Shown here in pieces: positions 25,854 through 35,340 of a stretch of DNA of 64,000 bases (position 1 is the stretch's first letter; the number at the start of each line of letters is the position of its first letter). Made by a program: the position numbers and the translations under genes. This stretch comes from UMGS1519 sp963621885 (GTDB taxonomy: Bacteria; Actinomycetota; Coriobacteriia; Coriobacteriales; Eggerthellaceae): positions 1 to 64,000 of the forward strand of contig CAVFFT010000027.1 in NCBI GenBank assembly GCA_963621885.1, given 5' to 3'. The notes below the pieces were generated by a model. It had not been told where the DNA came from, ran no database searches, and worked only from the letters and a program-made list of their open reading frames with translations.

Positions 25854-27239
25854 ATGACAGATATTAAAGAGGCGGCTCCCCGCATTGCTTTCGTGACGCT
25901 TGGTTGCGCGAAGAATGAGGTGGATTCGCAGGAAATGGCGGCACGGCTTGTGCGTGCGGGCTATCGCATTACGCATGACCCCGAGGCGGCCGAGCTTGTC
26001 ATTGTCAACACCTGCTCGTTCATCCAGGCGGCGACCGAGGAAAGCCTTGACGCGTTCTTCTCTATCGCCGGACTGCAGAATGTGCTGGAAGGCGACACGA
26101 AGATCGTGATGGCGGGCTGCATGCCGGCGCGCTATGGCGATGAGCTTGCAAGCGAGCTGACCGAGGCTTCGGCCTTTGTTCCCTGCTCGCGCGAGGATGA
26201 CATTGTCGAGATCGTGGGCGAACTGCTTCCGGGTCAGCTTCCGCTTGCTCCCGCACTTGAAGCGGATGGCACGATTGGCGCAAACGAATACGCGCTTACC
26301 ACCGCGGGCGATTCGACCCTCGTGGCCTACGTGAAGATTTCGGACGGCTGCAATCGCATGTGCAGCTATTGCACGATTCCGTACATCCGCGGACGCTATC
26401 ACAGCTTCTCGCGCGACGATATTGCCGCCGATGTTGCCTACAAGGTTTCGCGCGGCGTGCGTGAGATTACGCTGATTGCGCAGGATACGGGTCGGTGGGG
26501 AAGCGACTTGCCGGACGAGGGTGACCTCGCGTCGCTCATGTCGTATCTGGCCGAGCGTTTTCCCGAGACCTGGTTCCGCGTGATGTATATCCAGCCCGAG
26601 GGCATCACCGATGCGCTTCTCGAGGCTATTGCGTCGCACGACAACATTTGCAGCTATCTCGACATTCCTTTCCAGCATGCCGCGAAGCCGGTTCTGCGGG
26701 CCATGAACAGGCGTGGCACGGGGGAAGAGTACCTGAAGCTTGTTGAGCATATTCGCGAAACGGTGCCGGGTATCACCCTGCGCACGACGCTGATTGCCGG
26801 TTTCCCCGGTGAGACCGAAGAGCAATTCGAGCAGCTGCTCGATTTTGTCGAGGAAGCCGAATTCGACTATGTGGGCGTGTTCCCCTATTCCCGTGAAGAG
26901 GGCACGCGTGCGGCGGAGCTGGACGACCAGATTGATGAGGACGTGAAGCAGGAGCGTGCGCAGGAAGTGCGCGATGTCGCCGACGCGATTTCGCATGCGC
27001 GCATTGCCGAACGCGTTGGTTCTCGCATGCCGGTGCTCGTGCTGGGGCGCGAAGAGGACGGCCAGCTCTTTGGCCGCGCCCAATGTCAGGCGCCCGAGGT
27101 TGATGGCGTGACGTATCTGGACGCGGGTGAGCCGGGGGAGATACGGGAGCTTGTGATTACCGATACTCTTGCATATGAAATGGAAGGCGATGGCGGCGAT
27201 GGAGAGCTCCTCTCAGAAGCTTTGGACACCTGCGAATAA
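25854..27239 (+). CDS. rimO: Ribosomal protein S12 methylthiotransferase RimO
   Basis: A 461-residue radical SAM enzyme that adds a methylthio group to an Asp of ribosomal protein S12. The N-terminal cluster domain has Cys in TLGCAKNEVDS, NTCSFI and AGCMPARY. The radical SAM motif is CNRMCSYC (near 162), followed by PYIRGRYHSF. A TRAM domain ends the protein. The SDGCNRMCSYCTIPYIRG form and GCAKNEVDS distinguish it from MiaB, whose gene is at 38171. The downstream pgsA-cinA gene begins inside its end. Confidence 0.95.
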   Translation: MTDIKEAAPRIAFVTLGCAKNEVDSQEMAARLVRAGYRITHDPEAAELVIVNTCSFIQAATEESLDAFFSIAGLQNVLEGDTKIVMAGCMPARYGDELASELTEASAFVPCSREDDIVEIVGELLPGQLPLAPALEADGTIGANEYALTTAGDSTLVAYVKISDGCNRMCSYCTIPYIRGRYHSFSRDDIAADVAYKVSRGVREITLIAQDTGRWGSDLPDEGDLASLMSYLAERFPETWFRVMYIQPEGITDALLEAIASHDNICSYLDIPFQHAAKPVLRAMNRRGTGEEYLKLVEHIRETVPGITLRTTLIAGFPGETEEQFEQLLDFVEEAEFDYVGVFPYSREEGTRAAELDDQIDEDVKQERAQEVRDVADAISHARIAERVGSRMPVLVLGREEDGQLFGRAQCQAPEVDGVTYLDAGEPGEIRELVITDTLAYEMEGDGGDGELLSEALDTCE

Positions 27240-28473
27240 AGTCACTCTCGCACGCATACTGCTGATTCCGCTTTTTGTGGCGGCTGTGGCCGCGCCGTGG
27301 CCTGCGTGGTTTCCGCAGTGGCCCGATGCGGAATTATGGAAGCCGATCATTGCGGCGCTGGTCTTCATTGTCATTTCGGCGACTGATGCGGTTGACGGTC
27401 ATTTGGCGCGCAGCCGCAACGAGGTGACGACCCTCGGGAAGTTCATGGATCCGCTGGCTGACAAGCTGCTGGTGACGGCGGCGTTGCTTGTGCTGGTGGA
27501 GCAGCAGGTTCTTCCGTCGTGGGTGGCTCTTATCATCATCGCGCGCGAATTCATCGTGTCGGGCATCCGTATGGTGGCGGCTAGCGAAGGCGTGGTCATT
27601 GCCGCGAGCTGGTGGGGCAAGGTGAAGACGGTGACGCAGATTGTTGCCATCGTGCTCTTCCTTATCAAGGGAACGCCGCTTCTGGGCTTTTACAACCAGT
27701 CCTTGGATGACGGCATGTATCTGCTTGCCTGGTTCGCGATGCTGCTCGCCGTGTTCTTCACCATCGTGAGCATGCTGGATTACTTCCGCAAGGCGCGTAC
27801 CCTTCTGGGTTTTGGCGAAGAGGGAAGCGAAGCGGAAAGTGGCGTTGCGGCTGGTGCGGGTGCGATCAAAGGCGCAGCTGCGGTGGCTGGTGCGGGTGCG
27901 GCGGCCGGCGAAGGCGAAAGCACGAGCGTCGACGCGAGTGCGGGAACAACCGACGCGGCCGCGGGAACAGGCGTTTTCACTCCCGAGCTCATCGAGAAAG
28001 CAACAAGTGTGCTTGAAGCGGCGCGTGCTGCCGGCAAGCATATTGCGACCGCTGAGAGTTGCACGGGCGGTCTTATCAGCGGCGCGCTGACCGCTATCGC
28101 CGGTTCGAGCGATGTGGTCGCGGGCGGCATCGTGAGCTATAGCAACGAGGTGAAAGAGGCGCGGCTTGGCGTGCCGGCAGACGTCATCGAGACGCAGGGA
28201 GCGGTCAGCTACGAGACCGCGTGCGCGATGGCTGAAGGCGCGTGTCGTGAACTGAGCGTTGACCTTGCGGTATCGGTAACGGGCATTGCGGGCCCGGGCG
28301 GAGCCGTTCCCGGCAAGCCGGTAGGCACGGTCTGGATTGGCGTTTGCGACAACTCGGGCGCGGATGCGCGCGTGTACCATTTTGCCGGCTCACGTGATGA
28401 GGTGCGCGCACAAACCGTCGCGGCGGCTCTCGATACGCTTGCGGCCCATATGGAGACGCCGGTTCGCGCTTAG
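27199..28473 (+). CDS. pgsA: PgsA-CinA fusion: phosphatidylglycerophosphate synthase plus NMN amidohydrolase
   Basis: About 424 residues with two enzymes in one chain. The first 200 residues are a CDP-alcohol phosphatidyltransferase with several membrane helices and the signature DAVDGHLARS...GKFMDPLADK, which makes phosphatidylglycerophosphate from CDP-diacylglycerol. An Ala/Gly-rich linker (about 215-265) follows. The last 155 residues are a CinA C-terminal domain, with TAESCTGGLISGAL and VTGIAGPGG, a nicotinamide-mononucleotide deamidase. In many bacteria pgsA and cinA are separate neighbours ahead of recA; here they are fused. ATG 27199 has GGAAGG 11 nt upstream and lies inside rimO; 27169 is an alternative. 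Confidence 0.9.
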   Translation: MESSSQKLWTPANKVTLARILLIPLFVAAVAAPWPAWFPQWPDAELWKPIIAALVFIVISATDAVDGHLARSRNEVTTLGKFMDPLADKLLVTAALLVLVEQQVLPSWVALIIIAREFIVSGIRMVAASEGVVIAASWWGKVKTVTQIVAIVLFLIKGTPLLGFYNQSLDDGMYLLAWFAMLLAVFFTIVSMLDYFRKARTLLGFGEEGSEAESGVAAGAGAIKGAAAVAGAGAAAGEGESTSVDASAGTTDAAAGTGVFTPELIEKATSVLEAARAAGKHIATAESCTGGLISGALTAIAGSSDVVAGGIVSYSNEVKEARLGVPADVIETQGAVSYETACAMAEGACRELSVDLAVSVTGIAGPGGAVPGKPVGTVWIGVCDNSGADARVYHFAGSRDEVRAQTVAAALDTLAAHMETPVRA

Positions 28474-28723
28474 CAAGGCGCAGCTTGTCGATTGGTTTGA
28501 TGCCGGCTGATGCCGGCGGGTGCTGTTTTCGCGCGACATCCGGTTTGGCCATTCCATGATAGGTGGCTGCCTATAAATCGTGACAAAGTCTGTTCGTACG
28601 CATTCTTCTCTGGCGTCTTTCCCGATTCGCTTGAGAAGGGGATTCATATGACACCCGCGTGAGAATTCTGGGAAAGCGAAAAGAGACGCTTCGTCTATTC
28701 TCGTTCACATGGGCGGTGTTGGC

Positions 28724-28751
28724 TTGACAGGCGAACAACCGTTCGTATAAT
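28724..28751 (+). promoter_or_regulatory. recA promoter with LexA box in the spacer
   Basis: TTGACA (28724-28729) and TATAAT (28746-28751) are perfect -35 and -10 boxes with a 16-bp spacer. Within the spacer, CGAAC-AACC-GTTCG (28732-28745) is a perfect inverted repeat matching the Gram-positive/actinobacterial LexA box. Bound LexA would block RNA polymerase directly, so recA should be induced by DNA damage. Confidence 0.9.
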
Positions 28752-28783
28752 GACTGCGTGAATGAAATCCGCAAGGAGGGGCA

Positions 28784-29815
<1,032 letters not shown>

Positions 29816-29865
29816 AGTCTGTCCGCTCTTAGGAGGGCGCGGCTGAAGACTGGCGACGAATCGGG

Positions 29866-30618
29866 ATGGTTCTGATGGATGAGGCGAGACGGCAGACGCT
29901 TGAGAGCTTGAAAGCGCGCGTTGCCGCGCTCGAAGGGGAAGATTGCCCACCTGCGCGCGAGCGCAAGGAACCCCGCGTCTTTTCCCGCCATACCGTCGCC
30001 TCCACCGCACGTGAAGAGGCGGGCTTTCAGCCTGCATGGGAAGAGATTCCGCCCTTTGAGTTGTCTTGCGTGCCCGAACCAAGCGGGATGCCTGAACCAA
30101 GTGGGGCGCCGTACGAGTCGTCCGCATCACGCGCCGACAAGTCCGAGGGAAAGGATCCTCGCAGTTCAGGCGATGCGTTTCGCGACATTGTCCGGCTGTG
30201 CGGCTATCACGATTTTTGCAGCGACGGAATGCGCAAACGGCTTGCGCGTGAGGGCTTCGCGAATGAGGTCGCACAGGAAGCCGTTGGCGAAGCAGTGCGC
30301 ATTGGGCTTATTGACGACTTGCGTTGGGGCGAGATGCGCATAGCCGCGCTTATGCGAAAAGGCGTCGGTGTGGTGCGCATCGAGCGCGATCTCGCCGATA
30401 GCGGCATCGACATCGGACGAATCAGGGATTGGCCGGAAGCGTTCCAGGAGCGTTTTGGAAGCGAATACGAGCGCGCGTCCGAACAGCTGCGTAAAAGCCC
30501 GCCGCATGCGAAGAATCTCCGGGCGGCCGCCTATGGAAAGCTGATTAGGAAAGGCTATACGCCCGCGGTGGCGCATCGCGTCAGTGGCGAGTGGTACGAG
30601 AATCATTGCGACGCCTAA
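29866..30618 (+). CDS. recX: RecX regulator with long N-terminal extension
   Basis: A 250-residue protein whose last 150 residues have the RecX three-helix repeats: RDIVRLCGYHDFCSDGMRKRL, then LIDDLRWGEMRIAALMRKGVGVVRIERDL, ending KLIRKGYTPAVAHRVS. RecX caps and limits RecA filaments. Most RecX proteins have 150-200 residues. The first 95 here are a Pro/Glu/Ser-rich, probably disordered extension. It is 50 nt after recA. ATG 29866 is assumed; an ATG at 29875 is almost as likely. Confidence 0.85.
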   Translation: MVLMDEARRQTLESLKARVAALEGEDCPPARERKEPRVFSRHTVASTAREEAGFQPAWEEIPPFELSCVPEPSGMPEPSGAPYESSASRADKSEGKDPRSSGDAFRDIVRLCGYHDFCSDGMRKRLAREGFANEVAQEAVGEAVRIGLIDDLRWGEMRIAALMRKGVGVVRIERDLADSGIDIGRIRDWPEAFQERFGSEYERASEQLRKSPPHAKNLRAAAYGKLIRKGYTPAVAHRVSGEWYENHCDA

Positions 30619-30727
30619 TGCCGCGCATGCCCGCAAGTCGCTTCGTTTGCGGTATCGTGTTGTGACACTCAGAATCGCTCGGGCTGCTACGTAACCGCAG
30701 GCTCGCATTGTCTTAACGGGAGGGCGT

Positions 30728-31648
30728 ATGCCGAAGGTCTCAATCATTCTTCCCACGCATAACGGCACGGAATTTCTTGCCGATACGCTCGCGAGCATTC
30801 AAATGCAGACGCTCGATGACATCGAGCTCATCTGCGTAGATGATGCGTCGACTGACAGTACGCTTCGACTCCTTCAGCTGTTCGGGGAGGATTTTCCCCA
30901 GCTGCGTCTGATTTCTTTTCCGGAAAACCGAGGCGTTTCCGCGGCGCGTAACGAGGGTATGCGTGTGGCGCAAGGCGAATATCTTTGCTTCATCGACGAT
31001 GATGATTGGTATCCGTCTCCCGATACGCTCGAGCGGATGTATACCGCGGCGAAGACGCATGATGCGCCGGCAGTCGCGGGGTCATTCAGCGAATACGACA
31101 ACAGAAACGGCCGCATCACGTCCGACTATCGTGGACAAGGGCATCTTTCCTGCTTCACCTTCGAGCGCGAAGGGCGGGTGGAATATCGCGACTGGCAAGG
31201 GGATTTTGGCTTCCAACGCTTCATGATCAAGCGGAGCGTGGTGGCGGATGCGGGCATTGTTTTCCCGCCGTATCGGCGCCATGAGGATCCGGTCTTTCTC
31301 GTGCAGGCTCTGCTCGAGGCGGGCTGGTTCTATGCGATCCCCGACGTGGTCTATCGCTATCGGTACCACCATAAGCCGCGCCTGCTTGCGCCCGAGGCGA
31401 TTGACGAGGCCTTTGAGGCGATAGCGGATGTTCTCGCGATTGCTTCGCTCCAGGATTTGCCGAAGCTGCGCGCCTATCAGATAGAGCTCATGAAAGCCTA
31501 TGCGCACGACTATTACGGCCTTTTGTTCTGCGAGGATGAGCTGTTGCAATTGCGCACTCGTCTGCTTCGGGAAATCATGTCGCAGGAATGCTTCCAGGAG
31601 GCGGCTGGCGTGGTGAGCAAGTGCGTCTCCTCTTTGCGTCACGCTTAA
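30728..31648 (+). CDS. GT2 family glycosyltransferase
   Basis: A 306-residue soluble GT-A enzyme with SIILPTHNGTEFLADTLASI, CVDDASTDST, RGVSAARNEGM and the metal-binding CFIDDDDWYPSPDTL (near 95). No membrane segment is seen, so it works at the inner face on a lipid-linked glycan. GGGAGG precedes the ATG. Its end overlaps the convergent flippase gene by 4 nt. Sugar and acceptor are unknown. Confidence 0.85.
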   Translation: MPKVSIILPTHNGTEFLADTLASIQMQTLDDIELICVDDASTDSTLRLLQLFGEDFPQLRLISFPENRGVSAARNEGMRVAQGEYLCFIDDDDWYPSPDTLERMYTAAKTHDAPAVAGSFSEYDNRNGRITSDYRGQGHLSCFTFEREGRVEYRDWQGDFGFQRFMIKRSVVADAGIVFPPYRRHEDPVFLVQALLEAGWFYAIPDVVYRYRYHHKPRLLAPEAIDEAFEAIADVLAIASLQDLPKLRAYQIELMKAYAHDYYGLLFCEDELLQLRTRLLREIMSQECFQEAAGVVSKCVSSLRHA

Positions 31649-33171
31649 CGCTTCAGAAGCTTGCGGCGCATGCCCTGTACAAGCGTGCGCAGGATGTCCT
31701 TCTCTCCCTCATTAAACGAGAAGAGCCAGCATACGCCCAGGTAGGCGCCGCTATACACAAGAAGGTAGGCAATCAGAATCGGCCAGCTGCTTGCGGCAGG
31801 TAACACGAGCGCCACGAGTGCAGCGCTTGCGACAAACAGGATGAAGGGGGCAAGTGCGATGCGACAGATGTTCCGCCAGAACAGGGGAATGTCGATGCCG
31901 GTGCGCTTCCAGTAATACCAGTTCATGACAACGCCACTGCCAAGGAAGAGCGCGCCGGCCGTTGAGGCAGCCGCTCCGATGACCCCCGTCGAAGGAACGA
32001 TGAGAATCGTGACGATGATGTTGACGACCGCGGTTGCGAAATAGACGCGCGCGCGGAAGCCGTAGCTGTTGTTCACACGCAGGATGGTAAGCCCCACATT
32101 CTGAATGAGGTCGATTGTGAACGGTACCATGATGATGACGGCGACAAGGTACGCGTCGTGGTAGCCGTCTCCCGCCCAGAGGCTGATGAAAGCGTCGCCG
32201 AATACGATGAATCCCGTGAGCACCGCGCCGAGCACGAAGAAGGAAAGCCGGCCGATGCGGATGAAGAGGTGCGAAAGCGTTTCGCCCGATTCCTCGCCGC
32301 GGTAGATGCGCGTGACTTTCGGAAGGAAGACCGCTGAAACCGCGATGCCAAGCGGCATGTAGCACATGAAAACCTGGGCCGCGATGCCATAGACCGCCAC
32401 GATGTCGGTTCCGAAGAAGTAGCCGAGAATAAGCTGGTCGGTGCGCCAAAACACCTGGTCGGCAATCGTGGCAAGCAGGATTGATCCGGAAAATACGAGA
32501 AGCGAGCGCGCGAGTTTGCGGTCGAATTCGTGCAGCGTGACCGTGACGCCCAGACGGCGTTTCACGTAGTAGCGGCGCAGCAGCGCCTCGATAGCGACGG
32601 TGGCAAGCTGCACCGCGACAACCGAGATTGCGTAGGGGTAGAAGAGCACCGCGATCACAATCGCCACAGGCTGGAGGGCGGTGAGTACGACCTGGATGCC
32701 ATATTGGAAGGTGAAGCGCTCATGGGATTCCACCGTTGAGCTGTAGATGGAATTGTTGAGCACGATGATCACGTTGGCGATAAGCACGACGAGCATCAGC
32801 GAGAGTTCGGACAGCTCGGCCGGCGTGAGCGATTCTGCGTAGGCAACGTTGGCGATGGCGATTAGCACACCGCCCGCCGCGATGGCGACAAGGGAAAGGA
32901 CGCGATAGAGGATGCGCGACACGCCCAGCACGTTCTCGGCCTTCTCCTGCTCGTGGAGGGCGAGATACTTCGTGTAGTATCGCTGCACGGCGGCGGACAC
33001 GGTGGAGTTCATGATGAGAAGCCAGGCCATCACCGATCCCACGAGCTGATACAGGCCGAATTCGGATCGTCCGATAAAGCCGAGCAGCAGGGGCACATAG
33101 ATGAGATTGACTATCACCTGCACGATCATGTACAGGTAGTTCACCAATGCACCTTTTGAGCGTTCGTTCAC
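31645..33171 (-). CDS. Wzx/MATE-like polysaccharide flippase
   Basis: About 508 residues with 12-14 hydrophobic helices and the N-terminal pattern of polysaccharide exporters (ALVNYLYMIVQVIVNLIYVP, then GRSEFGLYQLVGSVMAWLLIMNS). Such proteins flip undecaprenyl-linked repeat units across the membrane. The GTG at 33171 (VNERSKGALV) has an AAAGG just upstream. The open frame extends to 33285, but the extra 38 residues do not look like the family. It is convergent with the glycosyltransferase at 30728, and a linked repeat-unit pathway is likely. Confidence 0.87.
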   Translation of the reverse strand: MNERSKGALVNYLYMIVQVIVNLIYVPLLLGFIGRSEFGLYQLVGSVMAWLLIMNSTVSAAVQRYYTKYLALHEQEKAENVLGVSRILYRVLSLVAIAAGGVLIAIANVAYAESLTPAELSELSLMLVVLIANVIIVLNNSIYSSTVESHERFTFQYGIQVVLTALQPVAIVIAVLFYPYAISVVAVQLATVAIEALLRRYYVKRRLGVTVTLHEFDRKLARSLLVFSGSILLATIADQVFWRTDQLILGYFFGTDIVAVYGIAAQVFMCYMPLGIAVSAVFLPKVTRIYRGEESGETLSHLFIRIGRLSFFVLGAVLTGFIVFGDAFISLWAGDGYHDAYLVAVIIMVPFTIDLIQNVGLTILRVNNSYGFRARVYFATAVVNIIVTILIVPSTGVIGAAASTAGALFLGSGVVMNWYYWKRTGIDIPLFWRNICRIALAPFILFVASAALVALVLPAASSWPILIAYLLVYSGAYLGVCWLFSFNEGEKDILRTLVQGMRRKLLKR

Positions 33172-33292
33172 AAATGCCTTTCTGGCGGGGGATGTCGGAA
33201 AGCCTTTGCACGAGGCGTAGGAAATGCCCTCGTGTGAGCTTACAGGGTAAGCGAATTCCGTTTTCGCGCCGTGACTTTTAAGCAATATCCAG

Positions 33293-33456
33293 AATAGGAT
33301 GCTCTCGGAGTGCTTCGTTCCTCGCCGCCTGGTTCAGGTCGAACCGTTTCGCTCCACGCCGCCCAGCTCAGTTCGAACCGTTTCGCTCGCGCCCGCCCGG
33401 TTCGTCCGGGACCACTTCGTTCCGCACTGCCCGGTTTGCTGCGCATTCCGGCAAGG
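33293..33456. repeat. Imperfect 34-bp tandem repeat array
   Basis: Units starting at 33327, 33361 and 33395 are each exactly 34 bp and share a GCC[CT][GA]G start and a TTCG[CT]TC core. Weaker units precede (33293) and follow (33429). The copies differ at up to half their positions. No spacer pattern and no coding sense were seen. The array lies upstream of the divergent flippase and RNase Y genes. Confidence 0.7.
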
Positions 33457-33518
33457 CCAGCGCGAGAGCGGCTCATTTACCTGCGCATTAGCGCGTGAAT
33501 GTCGCGCAACAGCCCTCG

Positions 33519-33540
33519 GTCATTATGGGTAGATAATGAC
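33519..33540. promoter_or_regulatory. Perfect inverted repeat GTCATTAT-N6-ATAATGAC
   Basis: Two perfect 8-bp arms (33519-33526 and 33533-33540) flank GGGTAG. The AT-rich arms stand out in GC-rich surroundings and overlap a partial Fur-like match (GATAATGACTATCA). It lies 200 bp before rny and 350 bp before the divergent flippase gene, and is probably a regulator binding site. Confidence 0.45.
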
Positions 33541-33676
33541 TATCACTCCTTTTCGGTGAAGTGGACGGGCGAACGGAGTAATATAGGTGCACTATGAGTA
33601 TACGCACCCGCAGTAGGTGTATTGAGATAACGACAAGTGAATAAAGTCAGATCAAATGCCGGTCTGCGGTATGCTC

Positions 33677-33703
33677 ATGCCAGTTTCCACTGGCATTTTT
33701 TTG
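33677..33703 (+). terminator. Intrinsic terminator 37 bp upstream of rny
   Basis: ATGCCAGT (33677-33684), loop TTCC, ACTGGCAT (33689-33696) and a run of seven T form a clean terminator. No gene precedes it on the plus strand, so it either attenuates the rny leader or ends a short RNA starting near 33540-33600. A hairpin ATGCCG/CGGTAT just upstream could compete with it. Confidence 0.75.
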
Positions 33704-33739
33704 CGAATGACAACGCGCTTCAGAGCTAAGGAGCATGTA

Positions 33740-35332
33740 ATGGAAACTATTTTTATCGTGATTGGCGTCCTTGTTGGCGCCATCGGCGGGGTAATTGGCG
33801 CCCGCCAGATTGGGTCGCAGTCGAAGAAACGCACCGAGGCGGAGGCCGAGCGCATCGTGGCTGATGCGAGGGAAAAGGCCGAGATTCTCCAGCGTGAAAA
33901 GATGATTGAGGCCAAGGACGAAATCACCAAGATGCGTCAGAAGGCCGACGAAGAGAACACCGCCCGCCTCGACAAGGCCCGTGCGGAAGAGAATCGCCTG
34001 GACAATCTCAAGCGCTCGCTGGACAAGCGCAGCGACACCCTCGATTCGCGTGAGCATCGCCTGTCGAGCATGCAGGGCCAGGTTGAAAAGCGTGAGCGCG
34101 ACCTCGAGCGCGACCAGGAGGCTCTTGACGGTCTTCGCCGCGATTACGAGGACCGCCTCGACGAGGTGGATGCGCGCATCGGCGAGATCAACGACCGCCT
34201 CGAGCAGGTCAGCGGCATGACGAGCGCTGAAGCCAAGGAAGAGCTGCTTGAGAACCTGCGTGGCGAGGTGGCGCATGAATCCGCCGCCATCATTCGCGAT
34301 GCGGAAAGCCGGACACGCCTTGAGGCCGAAAAGAAGAGCCGCGAGATCCTGAGCGTTGCCATCCAGCGCATGGCGAGCGAGTACACCACCGAAACGACGG
34401 TTCACACGGTCGCACTTCCGAGCGACGACCTGAAGGGCCGCATCATTGGTCGCGAAGGCCGCAACATCCGCTCCTTCGAGCAGATCACCGGCGCGAACCT
34501 TATCATCGACGACACGCCGGAGTGCGTGACCATCAGCTGCTTCGACCCGGTGCGCCGCGAAGTCGCGCGCATCACGATGGAGAACCTCGTCGCGGACGGC
34601 CGCATTCATCCGGCGCGCATCGAGGAGATGTACGAGAAGGCCTCGAAGTATGTCGACAAGCAGGTGCAGGAAGCAGGCGAGCAGGCGAGCTTCGAAGCGG
34701 GCATTCACGACCTGCATCCCGAGCTCATCACGACGCTGGGCCGTCTGCGCTACCGCACGTCCTACGGCCAGAATGTGCTCAACCATTCGCTCGAGGTCGC
34801 ATATCTCGCTGGCTTCATGGCGAGCGAACTTGGCCTCGATTCGATTCCGGCAAAGCGCGCCGGCCTGCTTCACGATATCGGCAAGGCCGTTACGCATGAG
34901 GTCGACGGCAGCCATGCGGTCATCGGCGCCGACCTCGCCCGTCGCTTTGGCGAACGCCCCGAGATCGTGCACGCCATCGAAGCGCATCACAACGACATCG
35001 AGCCCAATTCGGTTCTCGATATTCTGACGCAGGCGGCCGACGCCATTTCCGCTGCCCGTCCTGGCGCTCGCAAGGAAACGCTCGACGCCTACATCAAGCG
35101 CCTTGAGAAGCTCGAGGAGATTGCGAACAGCTACGATGGCGTGGAGCGCACCTACGCCATCCAGGCGGGCCGCGAGGTTCGCGTGATGGTGGTACCCGAG
35201 ACGGTTGACGAGGCGCAGACCACGGTGCTCGCGCACGATATCGCCAAGCGCATCGAGAACGAAATGCAGTATCCCGGCCAGGTTAAGGTGGTCGTCATTC
35301 GGGAAAGCCGCGCCACCGCCGTTGCGAAATAG
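33740..35332 (+). CDS. rny: Ribonuclease Y
   Basis: A 530-residue membrane-anchored endonuclease that starts mRNA decay in Gram-positive bacteria. It has an N-terminal membrane helix (residues 3-20), a long charged coiled coil (about 25-200), a KH domain (GRIIGREGRNIRSFEQITG), and an HD domain with LLHDIGKAVTHE (near 378) and HHNDIEP. ATG 33740 has TAAGGAG 7 nt upstream. The leader contains a terminator, so expression may be controlled by attenuation. The GHKL ATPase gene begins 8 nt downstream. Confidence 0.96.
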   Translation: METIFIVIGVLVGAIGGVIGARQIGSQSKKRTEAEAERIVADAREKAEILQREKMIEAKDEITKMRQKADEENTARLDKARAEENRLDNLKRSLDKRSDTLDSREHRLSSMQGQVEKRERDLERDQEALDGLRRDYEDRLDEVDARIGEINDRLEQVSGMTSAEAKEELLENLRGEVAHESAAIIRDAESRTRLEAEKKSREILSVAIQRMASEYTTETTVHTVALPSDDLKGRIIGREGRNIRSFEQITGANLIIDDTPECVTISCFDPVRREVARITMENLVADGRIHPARIEEMYEKASKYVDKQVQEAGEQASFEAGIHDLHPELITTLGRLRYRTSYGQNVLNHSLEVAYLAGFMASELGLDSIPAKRAGLLHDIGKAVTHEVDGSHAVIGADLARRFGERPEIVHAIEAHHNDIEPNSVLDILTQAADAISAARPGARKETLDAYIKRLEKLEEIANSYDGVERTYAIQAGREVRVMVVPETVDEAQTTVLAHDIAKRIENEMQYPGQVKVVVIRESRATAVAK

Positions 35333-35340
35333 GGCATCCG

